Positions 15,066 through 23,837 of a stretch of DNA of 40,814 nt are shown piece after piece. The DNA is from Mageeibacillus sp. UBA5747 (GTDB lineage Bacteria > Bacillota > Clostridia > Saccharofermentanales > UBA5734). Position 1 is the first letter of the stretch. The number at the start of each line of letters is the position of its first letter. The stretch covers positions 5,961 to 46,774 of the forward strand of contig DIFN01000058.1 in the NCBI GenBank assembly GCA_002419145.1, in the 5' to 3' direction. Under the pieces are notes generated by a model that searched no databases, was not told the DNA's origin, and saw nothing but the letters and a program-made list of their open reading frames with translations. The translations under genes were made by a program, and so were the position numbers.

Positions 15066-15985
15066 TGGTGAAGCGCACGAGCCGCCGACTGGTCCGCGAG
15101 GGTGCCATCTTGGTCAAGAGTGGCTTGATTCTGCTGCTGGCCCTGGTTTTTGTGTTTCCGATCGTCATGACAGTCCTCAATTCCTTTATGTCGAGTGAGG
15201 AAATTATCGCTAATTATGGCATGCTCTTTGACAAAACCCGGAATCCCTGGGAAATGCCGGCAGCACCGGAACTGCCCTGGATCGCGCCGACTGCCCATTT
15301 CAAGCTGATTCCCGACCTGGTGTCAGCGGAACAATACATTGAGATTCTGTTCAAAAGCACGGACTATCTGATCAAATTCTGGAACTCGGTTTTCCTCGTC
15401 CTGCCGATTTTGGTGGGCCAGATTTTTGTCGGCGCCCTCGCGGCCTATGCCTTCACCCGTTTCCGTGGCCGCCTGGCCCAGATCACTTTTTTTGCCTACA
15501 TCATCCTGATGCTGATGCCCTTCCAGGTCACGTTGGTGCCCAATTATCTGGTCGCAGAGTGGCTTGGCCTTTTGGACAATCCACTGGCGATCATCCTGCC
15601 GGGCGTTTTTTCGACCTTCAGTGTCTTTTTGATCACCAAATACATGCGCCGGATCCCGCGCGACTACATCGAGGTCGCCCAGCTGGATGGAGCCGGGCAC
15701 TGGGCGATTTTTTCACAGATCCTGCTGCCCATGTGCCGCACAGCCGTCTATTCGCTGGCCGTCCTTGTCTTCATTGATTTCTGGAATATGGTTGAACAAC
15801 CGCTCATTTTCCTGTCCGATCCCCTGACCCACCCTTTATCCGTTTTCCTGGTCAAAGTCAATGAAGGCGACATCGGCCTGGCCTTTGCCGCCTCGACCAT
15901 TTACATGATCCCAGCCCTCCTGATGTTTTTCCATGGCGAACAGTACCTGGTGGAAGGCATCACGCACTCCGGCCTGAAAGGATGA
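15065..15985 (+). CDS. Sugar-type ABC permease (MalG-like)
   Basis: This is the second membrane subunit, 306 residues, with the EAA loop RDYIEVAQLDGAGHWAIFSQ (about residues 199-218) and an MRR-x-PRDY lead-in typical of MalG/AraQ proteins. It has an enlarged external loop after the first helix (about residues 40-95), longer than the usual 20-30 residues for this subfamily as I recall it. That loop could be a docking surface for the unusual partners encoded next. The start is coupled to the upstream permease (TGATGG), and the stop overlaps the adaptor start (ATGA). Confidence 0.9.
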   Translation: MVKRTSRRLVREGAILVKSGLILLLALVFVFPIVMTVLNSFMSSEEIIANYGMLFDKTRNPWEMPAAPELPWIAPTAHFKLIPDLVSAEQYIEILFKSTDYLIKFWNSVFLVLPILVGQIFVGALAAYAFTRFRGRLAQITFFAYIILMLMPFQVTLVPNYLVAEWLGLLDNPLAIILPGVFSTFSVFLITKYMRRIPRDYIEVAQLDGAGHWAIFSQILLPMCRTAVYSLAVLVFIDFWNMVEQPLIFLSDPLTHPLSVFLVKVNEGDIGLAFAASTIYMIPALLMFFHGEQYLVEGITHSGLKG

Positions 15986-17613
15986 CCCAACCGATGGAAC
16001 AGACCGCTGCCACTGCCAAAACCCGTCTCCTGCGCCGTGCCACGATTTTCTTTTTTGCTGGCATGGCTATCCTGACGCTGTTTTCCAACACGATCGTCAA
16101 CTATTCCCTGCCCCGCGTCCAGGTGAAAAATTTCGAGTCTGGTATGATGTTCCGCCAGATCCAGGCCGAGGGGACGATTTCCGCCCAGCTCCAGCATACG
16201 GTCAATTTTGGAGCCCCGCGGATCGTCGACCAGGTCAAAGTCGAAGTCGGCTCACCCGTCCTCGTCGGCGATGTGATCGCCACGCTCAAGCCAACCGAAG
16301 GTGTCGAGCTGCTCGAGATGGAGAAAGCGTTGGAAAATGCCGAGCTGGATTTGGCTAAAATGAAGCGGACCCCGGCGAGCCTGTCTGTCCCGGAAATGGA
16401 AAAAGCGGTTAAAGCTGCAGCCGAGGCGATTGAGAAGGCAAAGAAAACGCTGGAAGATGAAAAAAATGCCCATAAACAGGCCTATGCTGCATTGATCAAG
16501 GCCGAGCGCGACTTGGAAGAGGAAGTAGAGTTCGCCGCAGAGACTGTAGAAATCAAAGAAACAGCACTGGCTGCCGCAAAAACTGAATATAACGACGCAG
16601 TGGCGGCATTAGCAGCGGCAGAGGCGGCGTTAGCAGCTGCAGGTCCTGATGAGCTTGCTGCAGCCCAGGCAGCTGTCGATGCAGCCACTGCGGTTTTGTA
16701 TGGTGATGATACTCAAACGGGTAAAAGAGATTTGCTCAAGACAGCCCAGGACAATCTGGACGCAGCCGAATCTGCACTGGACACAGTCAAAGCCTCCCTC
16801 CAAGCTGCCCAGAAGGCATCCAATGAAGGCGCGGAAGACGCTCGCGTGATCGCGGCTGAGGAAGCCCTCGCTGAAGCTGAGAAAGCCTATCCTGAACGGC
16901 TTCAGGAACTGGCTGACGCCAGGAAAACCGACGCCCTCTCCGTCAAAGACCGCCAAACCGCCATCACCAAAGCTGAAAATGACCTCGAAGTCCAACGCGC
17001 CAAATTCGAGCAATTCAAAGCGACCCAGGGCGTTAATGAAATCAAGGCCGATTATGAAGGCCGGATATCCCAGCTTGCCCTGGCCGATGGTGCGACCATC
17101 AACACCAGCGAAGCAGTCGCTGTGATTGACGACGCCCAGGCTCGCTATGACCTCCGGGCGAAGATTCCGGCCGAGCAGGCCAACAGTCTGGTCATCGGCG
17201 ACCGCGCCGATGTCAGCATGGGCAACATCGGCTGGGCTCAGGCCATCCTGCGCGAAATCCGCGAAGACAAGGACCAGCCCGGTGTCGTCAAGCAGCTCGT
17301 TTTCGATGTCGAAGGTGATGTCGCCCTCGGACAGCAGGTCAGCATCAATATCTACAAGCAAGGTCGCAACTATGACATGATCGTGCCCAATGCAGCGATC
17401 CGCCAGGATGCCAGCGGCAGCTTTGTCCTGGCGATGCGCCAGAAAAGCGGCCCGCTCGGCAGCCGCTATACGCTGGAACGCATAGCGGTGATCGTGCTGG
17501 AATCCGATAGCACCAGGAGTGCGATCAGCGCGGCCCTGGACTGGGGCATGCCGATCGTGACAGCAGCCAACAAACCAGTCGAATCCGGTAGCCGCGTGCT
17601 GCCGACCAAGTAG
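15982..17613 (+). CDS. HlyD/MacA-like adaptor with long coiled coil
   Basis: This membrane-anchored extracytoplasmic protein of 543 residues has one N-terminal membrane helix (about 20-42), then a split lipoyl-like/beta-barrel region interrupted by a very long Ala/Glu/Lys-rich coiled coil (about 105-345). The second lipoyl half and barrel follow, including the YDLRAKIPAEQANSLVIGDR segment near 391-410. This is the layout of periplasmic adaptor proteins (HlyD, MacA, RND adaptors), which link an inner-membrane pump to other components. In the next gene a MacB-type external domain appears, so a MacA-MacB-like contact is plausible. The start overlaps the permease stop; ATG 15994 is an alternative. 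Codon use in the middle of the coiled coil (16490-16735) is more A/T-rich than in the flanks (TTA, GCA, AGA codons), suggesting later expansion or exchange of that segment. Confidence 0.85.
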   Translation: MTQPMEQTAATAKTRLLRRATIFFFAGMAILTLFSNTIVNYSLPRVQVKNFESGMMFRQIQAEGTISAQLQHTVNFGAPRIVDQVKVEVGSPVLVGDVIATLKPTEGVELLEMEKALENAELDLAKMKRTPASLSVPEMEKAVKAAAEAIEKAKKTLEDEKNAHKQAYAALIKAERDLEEEVEFAAETVEIKETALAAAKTEYNDAVAALAAAEAALAAAGPDELAAAQAAVDAATAVLYGDDTQTGKRDLLKTAQDNLDAAESALDTVKASLQAAQKASNEGAEDARVIAAEEALAEAEKAYPERLQELADARKTDALSVKDRQTAITKAENDLEVQRAKFEQFKATQGVNEIKADYEGRISQLALADGATINTSEAVAVIDDAQARYDLRAKIPAEQANSLVIGDRADVSMGNIGWAQAILREIREDKDQPGVVKQLVFDVEGDVALGQQVSINIYKQGRNYDMIVPNAAIRQDASGSFVLAMRQKSGPLGSRYTLERIAVIVLESDSTRSAISAALDWGMPIVTAANKPVESGSRVLPTK

Positions 17614-17625
17614 AAAGCACCAGCC

Positions 17626-18957
17626 ATGGGAAACGCACGTCAAGACAGATTTTGGCCCCCGCCAGACGGGGCAATCTCGCAGAACCGCCAGTCTGAAGGC
17701 GGACCGTCTTCACCGCGCCTGGCCTGGCGCCTGGCCGTGCTGGCGACGGTAATTTTGAGCGCCAGCTTCCTGTTGCTCCAGGCCTTGGTGTTCACCACCC
17801 GCGGAGCCCTGCCAGAGTCCGCCCAAAAGAACACCGTGCGCCCTTTTGCTGTTTATCTGGCCAATGCCACCGGAGAAGACAATCCTGGTTTGCAGCAGCG
17901 GGGCGTTGAGTCCATCCGCAAATCATTGAACCAGGCCCTGCTCGAGCAGCAAGTCCAGATCGTTGACGCCTATGCCGGATTCTCCACACAAACCTTGACC
18001 CAGGGCAACAACAGTCTGACCATCCCTTTGACCGGAGTCTCTGGTACTGGATTTGCCAGCTTCCGCCACATGGAACTGCTCAGCGGCAGTTACCTGATGG
18101 ATGATGCCTACAATACCCGCAGCATCGTCCTTGATGAGCTGGCAGCCTGGCAGTTGTTTGGTGCGATCGACATCACAGGGTTCACGGTCAAAGTTCAGGA
18201 CAAAACCTTGACCGTCGCCGGCGTGGTCCGCCTGCCGGACAATTGGCAGAGCCGGCTCAGCCGCCAAGACCAGGCACAAGCATTCGTCCCTTATGCCACG
18301 TTAAGTGAGCTCGACTCCCGGCTGAACATCACTTCGTATGAAGTCCGGTTACCAGAGCCTGTCTCTGGCATGGGCCTTCAGTTCCTGCGCGATGCCCTGA
18401 GCTCCACCGGGATCAATCCGGATGAAATCGAGCTGGTCGACCACGAGGCCCGGCTTGGCCTTGCGACTTTGCTGACCAGCTGGCGTGCCGTAGGTAGCCG
18501 CGCCCTCAGAGACAACGCCATCGCCCTGCCCTGGTGGGAAAACGCCAGCCGGGCAGCGATCGACCTGGCCAGCTTGCTGGCCCAACTGGCCGGGGCAGCT
18601 CTGCTGGTTCTTGCACTCAGCCTGTACACTGTGCGCATGGTGCCACGCGCCCGGAAATGGCGCTTGTCCAGTCAGTTAGGCCTGGCAGCCCTGGCCGGTC
18701 TTGCAATCGCTCACTTTTTCATCCAGACTCGAGGCGAATGGGTGCCTTCCGGCTGGACCTGGTTGATGGTTGTCTTGTCCACCCTGATCTTGCCCCAACT
18801 GATCTTTCTGACCACCATCGGCTGGTCAGCTCTGCGCCGGACGTTCCCGGATGCCCAGTCGGTCTGGACCCTGATCCTGTCTGTCGGCGCTAACCTGAAA
18901 CCGTTCATCAAGCAGCTGCGAACACGCAAGGCTGCCAAGGAGGAGACCCCGATATGA
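17626..18957 (+). CDS. Membrane protein with MacB-like external domain, no ATPase
   Basis: This 443-residue protein has one N-terminal membrane helix (about 34-56), an external domain of about 240 residues, and three C-terminal membrane helices (about 308-330, 343-362 and 374-397). The external part contains LSGSYLMDDAYNTRSIVLDE and a following T-V-A-G-V-V-R strand, which resemble the core domain of MacB/FtsX permeases (a GR-x-F/xxDxx-VVLGxxxA pattern followed by a FxVVGV strand). The four-helix plan also matches MacB/LolE. The C-terminal helices, however, lack recognisable FtsX sequence, and no ATPase is encoded beside it. It begins 12 bases after the adaptor stop with only a weak ribosome-binding site and overlaps the next gene (ATGA). 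The function is unknown; a mechanical coupler or adaptor partner is a guess. Confidence 0.7.
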   Translation: MGNARQDRFWPPPDGAISQNRQSEGGPSSPRLAWRLAVLATVILSASFLLLQALVFTTRGALPESAQKNTVRPFAVYLANATGEDNPGLQQRGVESIRKSLNQALLEQQVQIVDAYAGFSTQTLTQGNNSLTIPLTGVSGTGFASFRHMELLSGSYLMDDAYNTRSIVLDELAAWQLFGAIDITGFTVKVQDKTLTVAGVVRLPDNWQSRLSRQDQAQAFVPYATLSELDSRLNITSYEVRLPEPVSGMGLQFLRDALSSTGINPDEIELVDHEARLGLATLLTSWRAVGSRALRDNAIALPWWENASRAAIDLASLLAQLAGAALLVLALSLYTVRMVPRARKWRLSSQLGLAALAGLAIAHFFIQTRGEWVPSGWTWLMVVLSTLILPQLIFLTTIGWSALRRTFPDAQSVWTLILSVGANLKPFIKQLRTRKAAKEETPI

Positions 18958-21314
18958 AAACCCTGATAACTGCCCCGATCCACCCGCTTGCCCACCCAAC
19001 CAAAGCGCACGCGTTGCGGCGTCGCCTCAGCCTGGCTTTGCTGTTTGTCTTGCTTATCCCGCTTCTGCTCCAGCTTGCCGGCTGCAGCAAAAAGCCAGCC
19101 ATCGATCCCGAATTTGCCGAGCTGGCCGTCTATGATGCAATCGAATTTGAAATCGGCGACCAGTACAGCTATGTCCAGTCGATCATCTGGGCCAATGGCG
19201 AGATCATCGCCCTGGCCAGTGACAACGTGGGTGTCAATAGCCTGATCCGGATCAGTCCGGAGGGCCAGCTAATCGGGACCGTACCGCTCGATGCCATCCC
19301 CGGCCTGATGACCGATCCCAACCAGCCTTCCAGTGCCTACCTCGATGGCATTTTCGCCGGCCCGGCTGGCTCCTTGCTGGTTACGACCACGGATTACTCG
19401 GACCCGATGAAATCGGTCCGTAACCTGTACCAGATGGACAGCCTGGGCCAGGTCCAAAAAACGCTCCTGCTGTTTGAAGCCAAAAACGATGGCAGCACCG
19501 CTGATTACCTCAACAATCTCCAGGTCACTCCTGATGGCCATCTTCTGCTTGTGTACAACAACTCACTCAAGCTGGTCGACTTCGATGGCAATAAAAAAGG
19601 CGAATACAAGCTCGCAGGGCAGAATGTGTATGTCTCATCCACGTTGTTTCTCAAAAATGGCCATTATGGGGTCAATTACTACACCCAGGAAGGCAGCATG
19701 AAGAGTGAAGAGGTCGATCTGGTGACCGGAGCCAAAATAGCCGATCTGTCTTTGCCCCCGCAGCTGTTCAACACCGCGCCGATATACGGCAGTGACGGAA
19801 CCTATTACCTGAACGGATCCCAGTATCTCTCGCGCTATGACCAAGCCGCAGGCAAAGTCGTCAAGCTGCTGAGCTGGCTCGATCTCGATGTCAACCGCAA
19901 CAATCTGTCCTACCTCTGGGTCGCCGCGCCCGATGGCAGCTTCTATTTCGGTGAGACCATTTACCCTGACAACGGAGGCATGCCCAATGGTCCGGACGGC
20001 ACCCAGAATCCGGTCTTCAAGCTTTTAAAACTGACCAAATCGGCCGACCAGTCCGCCGCGGAAAAGACCAACATTTCGATTGGTGCCTTCTGGATCAATG
20101 AAGGTCTGAGAAAGGCGATCATCGAATACCGCAAAGTGCGACCGGATGTGCGTTTCACCGTCGTCGACTACAATGAAACCATCGACTACAGCAAACCGAC
20201 CGCTTACGAAGATGCCATCACCCGGATCAATGCCGATATCTTGGCCGGCAAGATGCCAGATGTCCTGATGGTCAGCCAGTTGCCGTGGCAACAATACGCC
20301 AGCAAGGGCCTGCTGGTGGACCTCGGTGCCATGATGGCCCAGGACAGCACGTTTGACAGCTCACTTTATCTGGAGAATTTCTTCCAGGCCTCCTTGTACA
20401 ACGGCAAATTGTACACCTTGGCCAATGCGGTCTCGCTGACCGGCATTATGAGCTCGAGTGCCCTGGTCGGTGACCGGACTGGCTGGACCGTCCAGGAGTT
20501 CCAATCTTTTGTCGACCAGCAGGAAGACCCGGCCAGCCTGTTCTACCAAATGCCGGGTGAAGGCATCCTCAATATGCTCCTGATGGGCAATCTCAACGCC
20601 TATATTGACACGGAAAAAGGACTGGCCAATTTTGACTCGCCGGATTTCATCCAATTGCTGGAATTTGCCAAACAATACGGCGCCGACCCCATGCAATTTG
20701 AAGAAGGCTGGGCCGAGCCAATGCCGGCTGACGGTGAGCCGGCTGGACCAGCTCTGCAGATGGTCTGGCTCAGCCGATTCGAAGACTACAGTTCATACAA
20801 CCAGACTTTCCAGGGAGATGTGGTGATGCTTGGACTGCCTTCCATGCAACGCAGTGGTCCGATGTTCCAGCCCAATTCCGCCCTGGCTCTGGCGACGACC
20901 AGCAAAAACCAGGATATTGTCTGGGATTTTTTCAAATTCTACCTGAGCGAGAACCTGCAAGACCAGATTGTGGCCAATTATGAAGGCTTCCCGATCCTGA
21001 AAAGCAGTCTTGCCAAAGCTGGCGCCAAGGCCATCGCAGATACGGCCAATTATAGTCAGGAGCAACCGTTTCCTGAAGGTGATGTCAAGTCATCTGACAT
21101 GGGCTGGTGGTATGGAGCCAAAGTAACCCAGGCTGATGTCGATGCAGTCACCGCTATCCTGACCCAGGCCGATACGGTTTACGCCTATGATGACAAAGCC
21201 TACCAGTTGATCAGTGAAGAAGCCCAGGCCTTCTTCGCCGGAGATAAATCCGCTGCCGAGACTGCAGCGGCGATCCAGAGTCGGATGCGAGCCTATGTGG
21301 GAGAACGCCAGTAA
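18954..21314 (+). CDS. Lipoprotein fusing a beta-propeller-like region to an ABC solute-binding domain
   Basis: This is a large surface lipoprotein of 786 residues. The signal peptide has an unusually long basic N-region (about 24 residues) and ends in lipobox LAGC with Cys44. Residues about 60-360 form repeated beta-rich blocks with recurring D-G or P-D-G turns (SPEGQLIGTV, TPDGHLLLV, APDGSFYFG), as in beta-propellers. Residues about 373-786 are a family-1 extracellular solute-binding domain, with ISIGAFWINEGLRKAIIEYR at the start and a typical DILAGKMPDVLMVSQLP segment. An SD of AAGGAGGAG precedes the start, which overlaps the upstream gene. It is presumably the ligand receptor for the two sugar-type permeases at 14190-15985. 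The propeller may bind polysaccharide or the adaptor. It is the last gene of the unit. Confidence 0.85.
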   Translation: MKTLITAPIHPLAHPTKAHALRRRLSLALLFVLLIPLLLQLAGCSKKPAIDPEFAELAVYDAIEFEIGDQYSYVQSIIWANGEIIALASDNVGVNSLIRISPEGQLIGTVPLDAIPGLMTDPNQPSSAYLDGIFAGPAGSLLVTTTDYSDPMKSVRNLYQMDSLGQVQKTLLLFEAKNDGSTADYLNNLQVTPDGHLLLVYNNSLKLVDFDGNKKGEYKLAGQNVYVSSTLFLKNGHYGVNYYTQEGSMKSEEVDLVTGAKIADLSLPPQLFNTAPIYGSDGTYYLNGSQYLSRYDQAAGKVVKLLSWLDLDVNRNNLSYLWVAAPDGSFYFGETIYPDNGGMPNGPDGTQNPVFKLLKLTKSADQSAAEKTNISIGAFWINEGLRKAIIEYRKVRPDVRFTVVDYNETIDYSKPTAYEDAITRINADILAGKMPDVLMVSQLPWQQYASKGLLVDLGAMMAQDSTFDSSLYLENFFQASLYNGKLYTLANAVSLTGIMSSSALVGDRTGWTVQEFQSFVDQQEDPASLFYQMPGEGILNMLLMGNLNAYIDTEKGLANFDSPDFIQLLEFAKQYGADPMQFEEGWAEPMPADGEPAGPALQMVWLSRFEDYSSYNQTFQGDVVMLGLPSMQRSGPMFQPNSALALATTSKNQDIVWDFFKFYLSENLQDQIVANYEGFPILKSSLAKAGAKAIADTANYSQEQPFPEGDVKSSDMGWWYGAKVTQADVDAVTAILTQADTVYAYDDKAYQLISEEAQAFFAGDKSAAETAAAIQSRMRAYVGERQ

Positions 21315-21321
21315 GTTCTCA

Positions 21322-21510
21322 TCAGACAGAAAGGCCCAAAGAGCGGACCATCCTGTGCACCTGATTCCCGGACAAGCTGACGCCCAGAGATGCATGCAAA
21401 CAAACCAGACCCTGGAAATGCTTCCTGTTCTGAAGCCAGAGCCATGTCGAGGCAAATGCGGTCATCAGGGAGACAATCCAAGTGCCAAAGAACGCTGATT
21501 TCAACTCCAT
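21322..21510 (-). pseudogene. Small membrane-protein fragment, probably decayed sensor N-terminus
   Basis: A 62-codon frame starts with an excellent ribosome-binding site (GGAGGGG, 6 bases before ATG 21510-21508). It encodes one clear membrane helix (FFGTWIVSLMTAFASTWLW), then LQNRKHFQGL. That opening resembles the first helix and loop of membrane sensor domains attached to GGDEF or kinase proteins. After the helix the frame loses hydrophobic character, while a neighbouring minus-strand frame becomes richer in Trp, Leu and Ala, as expected after a frameshift. It then runs into the 3' end of the lipoprotein gene on the other strand. I read it as a truncated remnant, though a genuine small membrane protein is possible. 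The surrounding gap (21315-21568) shows no terminator. Confidence 0.4.
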
Positions 21511-21568
21511 CCGTAACCCCTCCAGGCAAACAGCAATCCAGTCTGTGACCAGAATGATTTATGACAGT

Positions 21569-22813
21569 TTACTGCTTATGATCTAACTGAATCAACTGCC
21601 TGTTTCTTTGCAGGAACACACCCTGAATGACCAGCAGGATTCCCGTGACAACCAGTTGCCATTCGATGGAGATCCGGTCGGCCAGAGGCCCAAAGACCAG
21701 GATGGCCAGGGGCATGAAGCCGCTCGAGATCATCGAAAGGACGCCAAAGACACGCCCCAAGTAGGCTTCATCGACTTTTTCCTGCAACAGGGTCATGGCG
21801 GGTGTGTTGAATAGGGGCAAGGTTATGCCTACAACCACCATGACGGCTACATAGATCCAAAACCAGGGCACGATACCGAGCAGGATCTGGTTGATCCCGA
21901 TCAGGTAAATGGCCAGGATCATGGTGTGGATCCGGTTTTTAAAACCACCCCACACGGACATCACAAGCCCACCCAGCATCATGCCACCGGAGAAGGCGAC
22001 CTCTATAGCTGTCAGGCGCCAGACATCTTCGCCGAAGGAACGGGCGACCTGAAGGGGTGTCAGGAAAGCAGACGGAGAAACAAGGATGAAAAAGAAGGCG
22101 AAGAACAGGAACAGGCTGCGCACCAGGCGGTGGCCCCGGATATAGGAAAAGCCCAGGCGCAAGTCAGTCCAGTAGCTGAGGACCTGCTTTTCTAACGCTT
22201 TGGCGTGGGGCGCAACCTTGAGTGAGAACAAGATCAGGACAGCCAGGATGCAGGTCACGACGTCGATCAGAAAGATGAACTCAATCGCCCAGAGACTCAT
22301 CATGGCCCCGCTGACAATAGGAGAGACCAGGGCGATGGCTGACTGGAAGCTGGCCAGAAGCCCGTTAGCCCGCATGAGTTTGTCCTCCGGCACGATCTGA
22401 GGCAGAAAAGCGCTGACTGCAGGGCCCTGGACCGCTGTACCAATGGAACGGATGGCGGAAATCAGAAATAGCAGCCAGACACTGTGATAGCCGAGCCGGA
22501 AGACAATGACCAGAATCAGTGTTGCCAGGGCAATCCCCAGGTCTGACCACATGATCAGCTTTTTGCGATCAAACCGGTCAGCCCAGACCCCGGCAAAAGG
22601 AGACAGGAAAAAGGTCGGCAAGAAGCCAAAAATGATCGATAGTGCCATCATCAGACCGGAGTTCGTCTCGAGTGTGATGTACCAGAGGATGGCATACTGG
22701 ACCAGCGATGAGCCAAACAAAGAGATCGCCTGGCTGGCAATGAACACAGCAAACGGTTTCTGCCAGCCCAGACGATTTCCGGGCGCTTTTTCGAGTGCGG
22801 CCGTATCAGTCAT
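21569..22813 (-). CDS. MFS transporter, enterobactin/macrolide-exporter-like
   Basis: This is a 414-residue major-facilitator exporter with about 12 membrane helices. The family loop between helices 2 and 3 is clear (SPFAGVWADRFDRKKLIMWS, about residues 73-92). The sequence style (N-terminal FAVFIASQAISLFGSSLVQY, later GFMPLAILVFGPLADRI) fits the DHA3 group, which includes EntS and Mef-type macrolide exporters. The substrate cannot be inferred. The start overlaps the end of the aldo/keto reductase gene by 8 bases on the same strand. It has only a weak ribosome-binding site, so translation is probably coupled to that gene. Confidence 0.9.
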   Translation of the reverse strand: MTDTAALEKAPGNRLGWQKPFAVFIASQAISLFGSSLVQYAILWYITLETNSGLMMALSIIFGFLPTFFLSPFAGVWADRFDRKKLIMWSDLGIALATLILVIVFRLGYHSVWLLFLISAIRSIGTAVQGPAVSAFLPQIVPEDKLMRANGLLASFQSAIALVSPIVSGAMMSLWAIEFIFLIDVVTCILAVLILFSLKVAPHAKALEKQVLSYWTDLRLGFSYIRGHRLVRSLFLFFAFFFILVSPSAFLTPLQVARSFGEDVWRLTAIEVAFSGGMMLGGLVMSVWGGFKNRIHTMILAIYLIGINQILLGIVPWFWIYVAVMVVVGITLPLFNTPAMTLLQEKVDEAYLGRVFGVLSMISSGFMPLAILVFGPLADRISIEWQLVVTGILLVIQGVFLQRNRQLIQLDHKQ

Positions 22814-23774
22814 CGGCTTCGAGCCGGGCTACCAGGTCATCCGGCCAGCGGCGGTCGGCTGCCTTCAGACTGGCCTGGAGCTGGGCTGCATCCCGGGCTC
22901 CGATGACAGCATAGGTCGGGATGGGCTGGGCCAGCAGATAGCCCAGGACTACTTCGTGCGCAGGCAGGCCCATTTCACCGGCAATCTGGCGCAAGCGGAC
23001 AAAGCGGCGATCGTTTTTCGGGCTGTCGTACAATTTGAGCAGATCAGGGCTGATCTTGGCCTTGCCCAGGTGTTCCAGCTTGTCGAAATAGCCATTGGCC
23101 TGGGAAGAATAGGCCACCGCGGCCAAATTGTTGGCGCGATGTAAGGCCATGGAGGCTTTGTCCATGGCGACCATGGTCGGATCCGGGAATCCAGCGGGAG
23201 AAGCCTCGGCCAGACTCCACATCAGCTGGTTGGCCACAAAACTGTGCCAGCCTCGGGCTTTGGCGACCGTCAGAGCCTCCTGGATCCGGGCCGGCTTCCA
23301 GTTAGAACAGCCAAAATAGCGGATTTTGCCTGCCTTGACGAAATCATTCAAGTAGCCCAGGATCTCCTCGACACGGACCCTCTCATCGTCGCGGTGCAAG
23401 TAGTACAGATCGATGTAGTCGGTACGCAGGGCAGCAAGGCTCTGGTGCAGGTCGACAGCCACTTCATCACGGCTCAGGCGAGGCACGGTCAAGGCGTCCC
23501 AGGCCGGATGAGCCCCTTTGGTGGCCAGGATGATCTGGTGGCGATTGTGCCGGGCGGCCAGCCAGTTACCGATGTAGATTTCACTGTGGTTCAGGCCCGG
23601 ATCGAGCCAACGGCCATAAATATTGGCGGTGTCGATGAAATTACCGCCTGCTTCGGTGTATAAATCCAGCTGGTCAAAGGCAAAATCCTGGGCATTGACC
23701 TCACTGAGGGAATTGCCACCAAAGCTGATCACAGAGGCATTGAGTTCCGTAGTGGGTATGAGTCGATAATTCAT
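22806..23774 (-). CDS. Aldo/keto reductase
   Basis: This NAD(P)H-dependent oxidoreductase of 322 residues has a TIM-barrel AKR fold. The catalytic tetrad is visible as Asp and Tyr in DTANIYGR (about 48-55), Lys in ILATKGAHP (about 86) and His in LYYLHRDD (about 126). The C-terminal cofactor loop reads TYAVIGARDAAQLQASLKA. The length and the YDxH-like spacing fit the AKR11/YcsN-type subgroups. The substrate is unknown. The ribosome-binding site GGAGG is 6 bases upstream of the start, and an own promoter lies about 40 bases upstream. It is followed by a coupled MFS exporter, suggesting detoxification or export of a small carbonyl-derived compound, which is inference. Confidence 0.93.
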   Translation of the reverse strand: MNYRLIPTTELNASVISFGGNSLSEVNAQDFAFDQLDLYTEAGGNFIDTANIYGRWLDPGLNHSEIYIGNWLAARHNRHQIILATKGAHPAWDALTVPRLSRDEVAVDLHQSLAALRTDYIDLYYLHRDDERVRVEEILGYLNDFVKAGKIRYFGCSNWKPARIQEALTVAKARGWHSFVANQLMWSLAEASPAGFPDPTMVAMDKASMALHRANNLAAVAYSSQANGYFDKLEHLGKAKISPDLLKLYDSPKNDRRFVRLRQIAGEMGLPAHEVVLGYLLAQPIPTYAVIGARDAAQLQASLKAADRRWPDDLVARLEADD

Positions 23775-23809
23775 GGATAACCTCCTCGTATCTTGAAAAT
23801 CCTGATCCT

Positions 23810-23837
23810 ATTATACCTTCCGGCACACCTGTGCTAA
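23810..23837 (-). promoter_or_regulatory. Promoter of the aldo/keto reductase-MFS unit
   Basis: On the minus strand a perfect TATAAT (23815-23810) is preceded at 16 bases by TTAGCA (23837-23832), a moderate -35 match. It overlaps the plus-strand promoter region of lipB, so the two units are divergently transcribed from about 30 shared bases. Confidence 0.6.

Noticed and set aside
21293..21529. Alternative 78-codon minus-strand frame in the gap after the lipoprotein gene
   Set aside because: It overlaps the better-supported 62-codon frame, has no good ribosome-binding site and has no hydrophobic or domain signal.
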